Positions 23,379 to 31,608 of a stretch of DNA of 64,000 bases are shown one piece after another. The DNA comes from Limisphaerales bacterium (GTDB lineage: Bacteria; Verrucomicrobiota; Verrucomicrobiia; Limisphaerales; SXTU01): positions 47,656-111,655 of the forward strand of contig WRPG01000004.1 in NCBI GenBank assembly GCA_009773355.1. Direction: 5' to 3'. Position numbers and translations under genes: made by a program. Every line of letters begins with the position of its first letter. Position 1 is the stretch's first letter. The notes beneath the pieces are model-generated. The model made no database searches and was not told where the DNA came from. It saw nothing but the letters and a program-made list of their open reading frames with translations.

Positions 23379-23477
23379 GCCCGGCTCGCCGGGCAGCCAG
23401 ACCGTTTCCGACCGCGTGTCGCGAAACAGACAATTGAACACGGTGCGCCAGCACGGTCTGGCCGGAGTCTTCCGGCC
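23379..23477 (+). promoter_or_regulatory. Structured leader before the polysaccharide operon
   Basis: A 148-base gap precedes the first biosynthetic gene. It contains two perfect small hairpins: GCCCGGCTCGCCGGGC at 23379-23394 and GGCCGGAGTCTTCCGGCC at 23460-23477. Between them is an AT-richer stretch with GACAATTGAACAC (23429-23441). Neither hairpin has a T-run. A promoter, protein-binding site or leader RNA is possible; no known riboswitch is recognised. Confidence 0.35.
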
Positions 23478-23520
23478 CACGACCAAGGGCGGCAGCTTGG
23501 GCTGATTCGAGGATTCCCGC

Positions 23521-25272
23521 ATGGCCGTCATCCTTGGCTTGAACGCGTTTCACGGCGACTCTGCCGCCTGCCTCGTGCGGGACGGGAAGCTCATCGCCTG
23601 CGCGGAGGAGGAGCGCTTCCGGCGCGTGAAGCACTGGTCGGGGATGCCCTCCGAGGCCATCCGCTACGTCCTGCAGGAGGGTGGCCTCAGGCTGGCGGAC
23701 GTGGAGCACGTCGCCATCAACCGCGACCCGAAGGTGAACAACTTCCGCCGCGTGGCCTACGCGCTGCGCCGGCTGCCCAGCCCGAAGCTCATCCTCAACC
23801 GCATCCGCAACATCCGGCGCGCGGCGTCCTTCGAGGACTCCGTCCGCGCGGCGCTGCCGGGCGAGACGCTCCGGGCGCAGGTGCACCATGTGGAGCACCA
23901 CCTCGCGCATCTCGCGTCGGCGTTTCACGTCGGGAACTTTGACGAGGCGGTGTGCCTGTCCGTGGACGGCTTCGGGGACTTCGCCAGTTCCGCGTGGGGC
24001 ATGGGCCGGGGCGGGGACATCCAGATTGACGGGCGGGTGTTCTTTCCGCACTCGCTGGGGCTGTTTTACACGGCGATCACCCAGTTCATCGGCTTCCCGC
24101 ACTACGGCGACGAATACAAGGTCATGGGCCTCGCGCCCTACGGCGAGCCGAAGTTCATCGAGCAGATGCGCCAGCTCGTCCGCGTGCAGCCGGACGGCAC
24201 CTTCAAGCTGGGCCTGGACTACTTCCGGCACCACCGGGAGAACGTCCATTACACTTGGGACAACTGCTCGCCGGAGATCGGCACGGTGTTCAGCCCCGAG
24301 CTGGAGAAGCTGCTTGGCCCCGCGCGCCAGAAAGGCGAGCCGCTCGATCAACGGCACAAGGATTTGGCCCGCTCGGCGCAGGCGATGTATGAGGAGGCGT
24401 TCTTCGCGCTGCTCAAGGCGCTGCACGCCAAGTATCGCTGCCCGAACCTCGCGCTCTCGGGCGGCTGCGCGATGAACTCCGTCGCCAACGGCAAGGTGTA
24501 TCTCCAGTCGCCCTTCAAGCGCATGTATCTGCCCGCCGCCGCCGGCGATGCCGGCGGGGCCATCGGGTCCGCGTTCGTCGTGGCGAACCGGCTGGGTGAT
24601 GTGAAGACGCGTCCGCACATGGACCACGGCTATTGGGGGCCGGGCGCGACGGACGCGGAAGTGAAGGCGCTGCTCGCCGCGAAGGCCGCCGCGATCCAGG
24701 CGGAAGGCTGCGCCGTGGAGCAGGTCGCCGACGAAGGCGAGTTGTGCCGCCGCACCGCGCAGGCCATCACCGAGGGCAAGGTCATCGGCTGGTTCCAGGG
24801 CCGCATGGAATGGGGGCCGCGCGCGCTCGGCAACCGCTCCATCCTCGGCGACCCGCGCCGCGCGGACATGAAGGACATCCTGAACCTGAAGATCAAGCGG
24901 CGCGAAAGCTTCCGGCCCTTCGCTCCGTCCATCCTGCGCGAGCACGTGGCCGACTGGTTCGAGCAGGAGGACGACGTGCCGTTCATGATGGAGGTGTTCC
25001 AAGTGCGCCCCGAGAAGCGCGCGCTCGTGCCCGCCACGACGCATGTGGACGGCTCAGGCCGCCTCCAGACTGTCCATCAGGAAACCAACCCGCGCTACCA
25101 CCGGCTGATTGACACTTATCGCGGGCTGACCGGCGTGCCGATGGTGCTCAACACCTCGTTCAACGAGAACGAGCCGGTCGTCTGCCGTCCACAGGAGGCG
25201 CTGGACTGCTTCCTGCGCACGAAGATGGACGTGCTGGTGCTGGGTGATTGGATGATCACACGGAAAGGCTGA
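23521..25272 (+). CDS. Carbamoyltransferase (NodU/CmcH/TobZ family)
   Basis: A 583-residue enzyme that uses carbamoyl phosphate and ATP to O-carbamoylate a sugar or similar acceptor. The N-terminal ASKHA/Kae1-like domain has ILGLNAFHGDSAACLV and the metal-binding HHVEHHLAHLASAF. The C-terminal domain carries GWFQGRMEWGPRALGNRSI, characteristic of the family, and NTSFNENEPVV. Full length. It begins the long plus-strand operon and lies four bases before rfbA, so a carbamoylated sugar in the polysaccharide is likely. Confidence 0.93.
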   Translation: MAVILGLNAFHGDSAACLVRDGKLIACAEEERFRRVKHWSGMPSEAIRYVLQEGGLRLADVEHVAINRDPKVNNFRRVAYALRRLPSPKLILNRIRNIRRAASFEDSVRAALPGETLRAQVHHVEHHLAHLASAFHVGNFDEAVCLSVDGFGDFASSAWGMGRGGDIQIDGRVFFPHSLGLFYTAITQFIGFPHYGDEYKVMGLAPYGEPKFIEQMRQLVRVQPDGTFKLGLDYFRHHRENVHYTWDNCSPEIGTVFSPELEKLLGPARQKGEPLDQRHKDLARSAQAMYEEAFFALLKALHAKYRCPNLALSGGCAMNSVANGKVYLQSPFKRMYLPAAAGDAGGAIGSAFVVANRLGDVKTRPHMDHGYWGPGATDAEVKALLAAKAAAIQAEGCAVEQVADEGELCRRTAQAITEGKVIGWFQGRMEWGPRALGNRSILGDPRRADMKDILNLKIKRRESFRPFAPSILREHVADWFEQEDDVPFMMEVFQVRPEKRALVPATTHVDGSGRLQTVHQETNPRYHRLIDTYRGLTGVPMVLNTSFNENEPVVCRPQEALDCFLRTKMDVLVLGDWMITRKG

Positions 25273-25276
25273 CACG

Positions 25277-26161
25277 ATGAAAGGGATCATCCTCGCAGGT
25301 GGCGCAGGCTCGCGGCTCTACCCGCTGACCTTGGTGGCGAGCAAGCAGCTCCAGCCGGTGTATGACAAGCCGATGGTCTATTATCCGCTGACCACGCTGA
25401 TGGCCAGCGGCATCCGCGAGCTGTGCCTCATCTCGACGCCGCATGACCTGCCGCGCTTCCGGCAGTTGCTGGGCGACGGCTCCGCGTGGGGCGTGCGCCT
25501 CGAATACCGCGAACAGGCCAGGCCCGAGGGCATCGCGCAGGCATTCCTCATCGCCGAATCGTTCATCGGCGGCGATCCCGTGACGCTCATCCTCGGCGAC
25601 AACATCTTCTCCGGCGACGACACCTTCCCGCGCGCCGTCGCGGACTTTCGCGGCGGGGCCACCATCTTCGCCTACCACGTCCACGACCCGCAGCGCTACG
25701 GCGTGGTGGAGTTCGACGCGACCGGCCGGGCCATTTCCCTCGAAGAAAAGCCAAAGCAGCCCAGGAGCAACTACGCCGTGCCGGGCGTGTATCTCTATGA
25801 CAACTCCGTGGTGGCCCGGGCGAAAGCCCTGAAGCCTTCCGCGCGCGGCGAACTGGAAATCACCGATCTGAACCGCGAATACCTCCGGGGCGACCAGCTC
25901 CGCGTGCATCGTCTCAGCCGGGGCTTTGCCTGGCTCGACGCCGGCACCAGCACCAGCCTGCACGACGCCTCCGCCTACGTGCAGACCATCGAGAAGCGGC
26001 AGGGCGTAAAGATCGGCTGTCCCGAGGAGGCGGCGTTGCGGCGCGGCTTCCTGAGCGCGGACCAGTTCGAGGCGCTCACCGCCGCCATGCCGAACTGCGA
26101 GTATCGCGACTACCTGCAGGGCGTCGCCGCCGAGTTCCGCCGCCTCGGCAACCTCGCCTGA
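25277..26161 (+). CDS. rfbA: Glucose-1-phosphate thymidylyltransferase
   Basis: Makes dTDP-glucose from dTTP and glucose 1-phosphate, the first step of dTDP-deoxysugar synthesis. The nucleotidyltransferase motif KGIILAGGAGSRLYPLT is at the N-terminus, followed by SKQLQPVYDKPMVYYPL, LILGDNIFSGDD (metal-binding Asp) and EKPKQPRSNYAVPGVYLYD. Length 294 matches the family. It lies five bases before rfbB. The usual rfbD partner is absent from the window. Confidence 0.95.
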   Translation: MKGIILAGGAGSRLYPLTLVASKQLQPVYDKPMVYYPLTTLMASGIRELCLISTPHDLPRFRQLLGDGSAWGVRLEYREQARPEGIAQAFLIAESFIGGDPVTLILGDNIFSGDDTFPRAVADFRGGATIFAYHVHDPQRYGVVEFDATGRAISLEEKPKQPRSNYAVPGVYLYDNSVVARAKALKPSARGELEITDLNREYLRGDQLRVHRLSRGFAWLDAGTSTSLHDASAYVQTIEKRQGVKIGCPEEAALRRGFLSADQFEALTAAMPNCEYRDYLQGVAAEFRRLGNLA

Positions 26162-26166
26162 ACTGG

Positions 26167-27177
26167 ATGAACCTCCTCGTCACCGGCGGTTGCGGCTTCA
26201 TCGGCTCCCATGTGCTCGACCATGTGCTGGCGCAGCCGGAAGTCAGCCGCGTCGTCAACCTCGACTGCCTCACCTACGCGGGCCGGTTGGAGAACGTCGC
26301 CGCCGTCGCGTCGCATCCGAAGTATCGCTTCGAGCGTGTGGATCTGCGTGACAAGGCCGCCGTGCTGCACGTCGTCCGCGAGCACGCCATCACGCACGTC
26401 CTGCACCTCGCGGCAGAGTCCCATGTGGACCGCTCCATTGAAGGCCCCGGCGACTTCATCCAGACCAACATCGTCGGCACCTTCAACCTGCTCGAAGCCT
26501 GCCGCGCCCATTGGGGCAGTTCCGAGTTTCAGGTTTCAGGTTTCAAGTTGGGGCCGCGCTTTCTCCACGTCAGCACGGATGAGGTCTTCGGCAGCCTCGG
26601 GGCCACCGGCCACTTCACCGAGACCACGCCCTACGCGCCGAACTCGCCCTACTCGGCCAGCAAGGCGGCGAGCGACCTGCTCGTGCGCGCCTATCACCAC
26701 ACCTACGGCCTGGACACGGTGATCACCAACTGCTCGAACAATTACGGCCCGCGCCAGTTCCCCGAGAAGCTGATCCCCGTGGTCATCAACCAGGTGGCCG
26801 CCCGCCAGCCCATCCCGGTCTATGGCGACGGCCTGAACGTGCGCGACTGGCTCTACGTGACCGACCACGCGCAGGCGCTCTGGCAGGCGCTCCTGCGCGG
26901 CCGCACCGGCGAGACTTACTGCATCGGCGGGCACAACGAGTGGGCGAACCTCCGCATCGTGGAGCTCATCTGCGACCTCGTGGATGAACTCGCCCCGCAG
27001 CTTGGCGGCAACTCGCGCCGGCTCATCTCGTTCGTGAAGGACCGCCCCGGCCACGACCGCCGCTACGCGATTGACGCGGCCAAGATTGACCGCGAGCTGG
27101 GCTGGCGGCCCGCGCACACCTTTGAACAAGGCATCCGCGAAACGGTGAAGTGGTTCCTGGCCCAGGCCCGCGCATGA
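26167..27177 (+). CDS. rfbB: dTDP-glucose 4,6-dehydratase
   Basis: Converts dTDP-glucose to dTDP-4-keto-6-deoxyglucose. An SDR enzyme with the NAD motif TGGCGFIGSH (residues 6-15), LHLAAESHVDRSI, the catalytic STDEVFG stretch, and the active-site YSASKAASD. SNNYGPRQFPEKLIP identifies the RmlB subfamily. Residues about 118-131 (SSEFQVSGFKLG) are an extra segment encoded by a TTTCAGG heptamer array, inserted just before the catalytic strand. The stop overlaps the next gene's ATG (ATGA). Confidence 0.94.
   Translation: MNLLVTGGCGFIGSHVLDHVLAQPEVSRVVNLDCLTYAGRLENVAAVASHPKYRFERVDLRDKAAVLHVVREHAITHVLHLAAESHVDRSIEGPGDFIQTNIVGTFNLLEACRAHWGSSEFQVSGFKLGPRFLHVSTDEVFGSLGATGHFTETTPYAPNSPYSASKAASDLLVRAYHHTYGLDTVITNCSNNYGPRQFPEKLIPVVINQVAARQPIPVYGDGLNVRDWLYVTDHAQALWQALLRGRTGETYCIGGHNEWANLRIVELICDLVDELAPQLGGNSRRLISFVKDRPGHDRRYAIDAAKIDRELGWRPAHTFEQGIRETVKWFLAQARA
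26521..26550. repeat. TTTCAGG heptamer array inside rfbB
   Basis: About three and a half words of the type TTTCAGG, in frame and unpaired. Adds roughly a dozen residues compared with the usual RmlB alignment. Confidence 0.65.
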
Positions 27178-27845
27178 ACCAGCCGCCCGCTTCAGAGCCT
27201 GCTTTGTCCGCCGCCGTGCCGCGTCGTGGCCGGCTGGCGAAGTGGCTTGGCGGAGCGGCGCTCCTCGCGGCGCTGCTCGCCGTTGCCGCCTGGCAGACGC
27301 GCGAACGCTGGCTGGCTGGCATCGCCCAAGCATGGGTGGTCAATGATCCCGTGGAGGCGGCGGACGCGGTGATGGTGCTCGGCGGCGGCGCGCAGTTCCG
27401 CAGCTTCGAGGCGGTCCGGCTGCAACGCGCCGGGCTGGCCGCCAAAGTTCTCTTTCCCCACATCAAGCCCGGCCCCTTGGAGACCAACGCGGTGGTCGGC
27501 AACGAGACCGAGTTGATCGAACGCGTGCTGGAGCACGAGCGGATCCCCGCGACCGCGCGCGAGCAAATCGGCCGCGATGTCACCAGCACGCGGGACGAGG
27601 TGCTCGCGTTGCGCGCCTGGGCGGACCGCGCGCACGCGCGCGTGATCATCGTGCCGACGGACCCGTTCCACACGCGCCGGTTGAAAAGCCTTGTCCGCAC
27701 GCACTTCGCCGGCTCGCCCACGCGCGTGCTCGTCACGGTGGTGGACCCGCCCGGCTACCGCTGGCAGGAATGGTGGCGGGACGAGCATGGCTTTCTGGCG
27801 TTCCAGAACGAGCTGCTGAAACGCTTGCAGAGTGCGTTCATCTGA
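27174..27845 (+). CDS. YdcF/DUF218 family membrane-anchored protein (first of a pair)
   Basis: A 223-residue protein with an N-terminal transmembrane anchor (WLGGAALLAALLAVAAW) and a DUF218-type periplasmic domain: ADAVMVLGGGAQFRSFEAVRL, then TSTRDEVLALRAWADR and IIVPTDPFHTRRL. This family includes ElyC/SanA-like proteins involved in envelope or polysaccharide biology; catalytic activity is not established. The ATG at 27174 overlaps the rfbB stop, and the gene overlaps the next, related gene by 14 bases. Confidence 0.8.
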   Translation: MNQPPASEPALSAAVPRRGRLAKWLGGAALLAALLAVAAWQTRERWLAGIAQAWVVNDPVEAADAVMVLGGGAQFRSFEAVRLQRAGLAAKVLFPHIKPGPLETNAVVGNETELIERVLEHERIPATAREQIGRDVTSTRDEVLALRAWADRAHARVIIVPTDPFHTRRLKSLVRTHFAGSPTRVLVTVVDPPGYRWQEWWRDEHGFLAFQNELLKRLQSAFI

Positions 27846-28503
27846 GGTATCCGCGGCGGCCCCCTCCGGCCCGAACACTCCCCAAACTTGGCGACGAAGG
27901 ACAACTTGGTTTCTTGCGGGGACGCTGGTGGCGTTGTTACTGGCCGGGCTTTTCCACCAACCCTTGCTCCACTGTGTCGCGCGGGCGTGGATGGTGGATC
28001 GCGAGGCGGTTTCCGCCGACGCCATTGTCGTGTCGGTGGGAACCTCGCCGGAACTGATGCAACGCGCGCTGGCCTGGTTGCACGAGGGCAAAGCCTCCAA
28101 GCTCGTGCTCACCCGAAACCTGGCCCGGCCCACGGACCAGGCTGGCATCACGGTTCCCCTCGCCGAGCACCGGCGCCGGGAACTCGACGCGGCGGGTGTG
28201 CCGGAGACCGCCCGGGAATTCATCGGCGGGGATTCACGCCTGCTCCGCGAGGAGCTGGCCGTGGTGCGCGCATGGGCGGCGACCAATCACGTGAAGCGCA
28301 TCCTCCTGCCGGCGGAACCACTGGCCACCCGGCGCGTGGGCTGGCTTGCCCGGCGGATGCTGGGACCGGCGGGCATCGAACCCATCGTGGTCCCGGTGCC
28401 CGTGGCCGGCTACTCGGTGGCCGACTGGTGGCGCAGCAAGGCCGGCTTGATGGCGATGGAAAACGAGTGGGCGCTGATGGCCTACTACTGGTGGAACTAC
28501 TGA
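27832..28503 (+). CDS. YdcF/DUF218 family membrane-anchored protein (second of a pair)
   Basis: A 223-residue paralogue of the preceding product, from a GTG at 27832. It has an N-terminal membrane segment (WFLAGTLVALLLAGLF), then ADAIVVSVGTSPELMQRAL, LLREELAVVRAWA and ILLPAEPLATRRVGW in the same order. The usual GGG loop is replaced by SVGTS, so ligand binding may differ. The adjacent paralogues suggest duplication and perhaps a hetero-oligomer. Confidence 0.75.
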   Translation: MRSSEVSAAAPSGPNTPQTWRRRTTWFLAGTLVALLLAGLFHQPLLHCVARAWMVDREAVSADAIVVSVGTSPELMQRALAWLHEGKASKLVLTRNLARPTDQAGITVPLAEHRRRELDAAGVPETAREFIGGDSRLLREELAVVRAWAATNHVKRILLPAEPLATRRVGWLARRMLGPAGIEPIVVPVPVAGYSVADWWRSKAGLMAMENEWALMAYYWWNY

Positions 28504-28507
28504 GCTT

Positions 28508-29350
28508 GTGCCTGACGTGACCCCTCCGAGACAGGAACTGATCATCGAGGCCGACCGGATCGAGCAGCAGTATTGGCGCGACCTGTGGCGCTACCGCGAG
28601 CTGTTCTACTTCCTCGCCTGGCGGGACATCCTCGTGCGCTACAAGCAGACGGCCATCGGCGTGGCGTGGGCCTTGATCCGGCCGCTGATGACGATGGTGA
28701 TCTTCGTCTTCGTCTTCGGGCGCGTGGCGAAGCTCCCCACCGAGGGCGACACGCCGTATGCCATCCTGGTCTTCGCCGGGATGCTGCCCTGGCAGTTCTT
28801 CGCCAACGCGCTCGCCGAATCGGCCGCCAGCCTCGTCGGCAACTCCAGCCTGATCTCCAAAATCTACTTCCCGCGCCTGATCGTGCCGGCCAGCGCGGTG
28901 GTCACGTGCCTCGTGGACTACCTGATCACCTGCGTGATCTTCCTGGTGCTGATGGTCTATTACGCGTTCGTGCCGGACTGGCGGGTGCTGTTCGTGCCCG
29001 TGTTCACGCTGCTGGCCTTCGCTGCGGCGCTCGGGGCGGGGCTGTGGCTGGCCTCGCTGAACGTGAAGTATCGTGACTTCCGCTACATCGTGCCGGTCAT
29101 CGTGCAGTTCGGCCTGTTCCTTTCGCCCGTCGGATTCAGCACCAAGGTCGTCCCCGAAACCTACCGCGTGCTCTACGCGCTGAACCCGATGGTCGGCGTG
29201 ATTGACGGTTTCCGCTGGGCGCTGCTGCGGGGCGAGGCCCAGTTGAACTGGATGTCCCTGGGCCTTTCGGTGGCCGTGACGGCCGTCCTGGCGGTCACGG
29301 GCGTGTGGTATTTCCGCCGCACCGAGAAGACCTTCGCCGACGTGATCTGA
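28508..29350 (+). CDS. wzm: Polysaccharide ABC exporter permease (Wzm/ABC-2 type)
   Basis: A 280-residue inner-membrane protein with about six hydrophobic segments and the ABC-2 permease opening WRYRELFYFLAWRDILVRYK, then GVAWALIRPLMTMVIF. The loop PRLIVPASAVVTCLVDY and the terminal WYFRRTEKTFADVI are typical of O-antigen/teichoic acid exporters. It pairs with the ATPase gene downstream, separated only by a repeat-filled spacer. The start is GTG at 28508. Confidence 0.92.
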   Translation: MPDVTPPRQELIIEADRIEQQYWRDLWRYRELFYFLAWRDILVRYKQTAIGVAWALIRPLMTMVIFVFVFGRVAKLPTEGDTPYAILVFAGMLPWQFFANALAESAASLVGNSSLISKIYFPRLIVPASAVVTCLVDYLITCVIFLVLMVYYAFVPDWRVLFVPVFTLLAFAAALGAGLWLASLNVKYRDFRYIVPVIVQFGLFLSPVGFSTKVVPETYRVLYALNPMVGVIDGFRWALLRGEAQLNWMSLGLSVAVTAVLAVTGVWYFRRTEKTFADVI

Positions 29351-29360
29351 GGGCAGGTCA

Positions 29361-29530
29361 AAACGGAAAGCAGAAAGTGGAAAGCGGAAAGCAGCAACGT
29401 GGGCCGGCGGGGTGGGGATTGACCGAGGGGCTTCTTGGCTGCCCATGTCCTCCGCGCCGGGCAATGAGTGAATTTGGCCGCGCCATGACCCCGCCTTTCT
29501 GCTTTCCACTTTCCACTTTCCACTTTTCCC
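29361..29530. repeat. Inverted GGAAAGT/GGAAAGC-word element between wzm and wzt
   Basis: Left array about 29361-29392 (GGAAAGCAGAAAGTGGAAAG) and right array about 29494-29528 (CTTTCTGCTTTCCACTTTCC), with a loop of about 100 bases lacking a convincing gene. The right arm ends just before the TTG start of wzt. Confidence 0.85.
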
Positions 29531-29531
29531 C

Positions 29532-30827
29532 TTGAGTTCCGCCATCATCCAGGTCGAGGGCCTCGGCAAGAAGTATCGCCTGCACCACGAGCAGCGGGAG
29601 CGCTACACCGCCCTGCGCGACGTGCTCGTGCAGCAGGCGCGCCAGCTCTTCCAGGGGCGCGGCAACGACGCGGCCACCGAGGAGGACTTCTGGGCGCTGA
29701 AGGACGTGTCGTTCGAGGTGAAGCAGGGCGACGTGGTCGGCATCATCGGCCGCAACGGCGCGGGCAAGTCCACGCTGCTCAAGCTCCTGAGCCGCATCAC
29801 CGCGCCGACCGTCGGGCGCATCCACCTGCGCGGGCGCGTGGCCACGCTGCTCGAGGTGGGCACGGGCTTTCACCCTGAGCTGACCGGACGCGAAAACATC
29901 TTCCTGAACGGCGCGATCCTCGGCATGGACCGAGTTGAGATCCGGTCGAAGTTCGACGAGATCGTGGCCTTCGCCGAGGTGGAGAAGTTCCTCGACACGC
30001 CGGTCAAGCGCTACAGCTCCGGCATGTATGTGCGGCTGGCCTTCGCGGTGGCGGCGCATCTGGACCCGGAAATTTTGGTCGTGGACGAAGTGCTGGCCGT
30101 CGGTGACGCGGCGTTCCAGAAGAAGTGCCTCGGCAAGATGTCGGACGTGGCCTCGCGCGAGGGCCGCACCGTGCTGTTCGTCTCGCACAACATGCCCACG
30201 GTGATGCGCCTCTGCCGGCGGGCGATCCTGCTCGACCGTGGCTCCATCGTGATGGACGGGCCGTGCGCCGAGGTCGCGCACCGCTACATGAACGACGGCA
30301 AGTTCACCGGGGCGGAGCGGCTCTGGGAGGACACGGCGAAGGCCCCCGGCAACGAGTTTGCCCGCCTGCTCGCCGTCCGCGTGCTCGGGCCGGAGGGCCG
30401 CCCCGCGCCACGGGTGGACATCACGAAGCCGGTCACGCTGGAGATGGAGTTCCGCGTGTTGCAAGGCGGGCAGGTCTTGGTGCCGAACCTCCACCTCTAC
30501 AACGAGGAAGGCACCTGCGTGTTCGTCACCGGCGACTCCGACCCGGTGGCGCGCAACACGCCGCGCGCGCCGGGTTTCTACCGCAGCCGCGTCGAGATTC
30601 CGGCCAACTACCTTTCCGAGGGCGGCCACTACGTCAACGCCGTCGTCAGCACCATCAATCCCGTGATCCTGCACTTCTACGAGCGCGACGCCGTGGTCTT
30701 CCACGTCTTCGACGAGATGAACGGCGACTCGGCGCGCGTGGACTACGCCGGCCCTTATCCCGGCGTGGTGCGGCCCAAGTTCCCCTGGGTCACGGCCCTG
30801 TCCGCGCCCTCGCCCGCCGTCAACTGA
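29532..30827 (+). CDS. wzt: Polysaccharide ABC exporter ATPase with C-terminal glycan-binding domain (Wzt)
   Basis: A 431-residue protein starting with a TTG immediately after a repeat. The ATPase domain has Walker A GIIGRNGAGKSTLLK, the signature YSSGMYVRLAFAVA, Walker B ILVVDEVLAVGD and the switch histidine in LFVSHNM. After about residue 250 a beta-rich domain (VTLEMEFRVLQGG ... VPNLHLYNEEG) resembles the Wzt C-terminal domain that recognises the modified end of the glycan chain. This indicates ABC-dependent export across the inner membrane. Confidence 0.93.
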   Translation: MSSAIIQVEGLGKKYRLHHEQRERYTALRDVLVQQARQLFQGRGNDAATEEDFWALKDVSFEVKQGDVVGIIGRNGAGKSTLLKLLSRITAPTVGRIHLRGRVATLLEVGTGFHPELTGRENIFLNGAILGMDRVEIRSKFDEIVAFAEVEKFLDTPVKRYSSGMYVRLAFAVAAHLDPEILVVDEVLAVGDAAFQKKCLGKMSDVASREGRTVLFVSHNMPTVMRLCRRAILLDRGSIVMDGPCAEVAHRYMNDGKFTGAERLWEDTAKAPGNEFARLLAVRVLGPEGRPAPRVDITKPVTLEMEFRVLQGGQVLVPNLHLYNEEGTCVFVTGDSDPVARNTPRAPGFYRSRVEIPANYLSEGGHYVNAVVSTINPVILHFYERDAVVFHVFDEMNGDSARVDYAGPYPGVVRPKFPWVTALSAPSPAVN

Positions 30828-30834
30828 ATCCCCC

Positions 30835-31608
30835 ATGAAAGTCGTCATCCTCTGTGGTGGTCTCGGCACGCGTTTGCGTGAGGAGACCGAGTATCGTCCC
30901 AAGCCCATGGTGCCCGTCGGTGGCCGGCCCATCCTCTGGCACATCATGAAGTTCTACGCCCATCACGGGCACAAGGAGTTCATCCTCTGCCTCGGCTACA
31001 AGGGCGAGGTCATCAAGGACTACTTCCGCAACTACCACTGGAACACCAGCGACGTGACGCTGAAGCTTGGCCGCAACCCCCAGATCACCTACCACAACAC
31101 CCACGACGAGGAGGACTGGACCGTCACCCTGCTCGACACCGGCCAGGACACCCAGACCGGCGGCCGCCTCCGCCGCGCCCTCGCCCACATCCCCGACGAC
31201 ACGTTTCTCTTCACCTACGGCGACGGCCTGACCAACAGCGACCTCAACGCCTCCATCCGCTTCCACCAGCAGCACGGGAAGGTCGCCACCATCACGGCGA
31301 TCAACCCCGCCAGCCGTTACGGCGAGCTGGCCATGAGCGGCGAGACCGTCACCGGCTTCCACGAGAAGCCGGAGCGGGAGAAGGCCCACGTCAACGGCGG
31401 CTTCTTCGTTCTCAACCGCCGCATCGGCGACTACCTCACCGACGACGCCTGCATTCTGGAGCGCGAGCCGATGCAGAACCTGGCGGCCCAGGGCGAGTTG
31501 AAGGCCTTCTGCCATCCCGGCTTCTGGCAGTGCATGGACACCTACCGCGAGCAGCAGATGCTCGAGAAGCTCTATCTCGGCGGCCACGCGCCGTGGAAAG
31601 TCTGGTGA
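30835..31608 (+). CDS. rfbF: Glucose-1-phosphate cytidylyltransferase
   Basis: Forms CDP-glucose from CTP and glucose 1-phosphate. Motifs: VVILCGGLGTRLREET, KPMVPVGGRPILWHIMK, FLFTYGDGLTNSDL (metal Asp) and KAHVNGGFFVLNRRI. Length 257 is standard. Its terminal TGA overlaps the GTG of rfbG (GTGA), so the pair is translationally coupled and opens the CDP-deoxysugar branch. Confidence 0.95.
   Translation: MKVVILCGGLGTRLREETEYRPKPMVPVGGRPILWHIMKFYAHHGHKEFILCLGYKGEVIKDYFRNYHWNTSDVTLKLGRNPQITYHNTHDEEDWTVTLLDTGQDTQTGGRLRRALAHIPDDTFLFTYGDGLTNSDLNASIRFHQQHGKVATITAINPASRYGELAMSGETVTGFHEKPEREKAHVNGGFFVLNRRIGDYLTDDACILEREPMQNLAAQGELKAFCHPGFWQCMDTYREQQMLEKLYLGGHAPWKVW

Noticed and set aside
23379..23394. 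Intrinsic terminator after the regulator gene
   Set aside because: A stable hairpin is present, but no T-run follows; reported only as leader structure.
23350..25044. 564-codon reverse-strand open frame
   Set aside because: Shadow of the carbamoyltransferase gene.
29361..29530. CRISPR-like array
   Set aside because: The repeated words are 7-8 bases, degenerate and contiguous, without spacers of regular length or cas genes.
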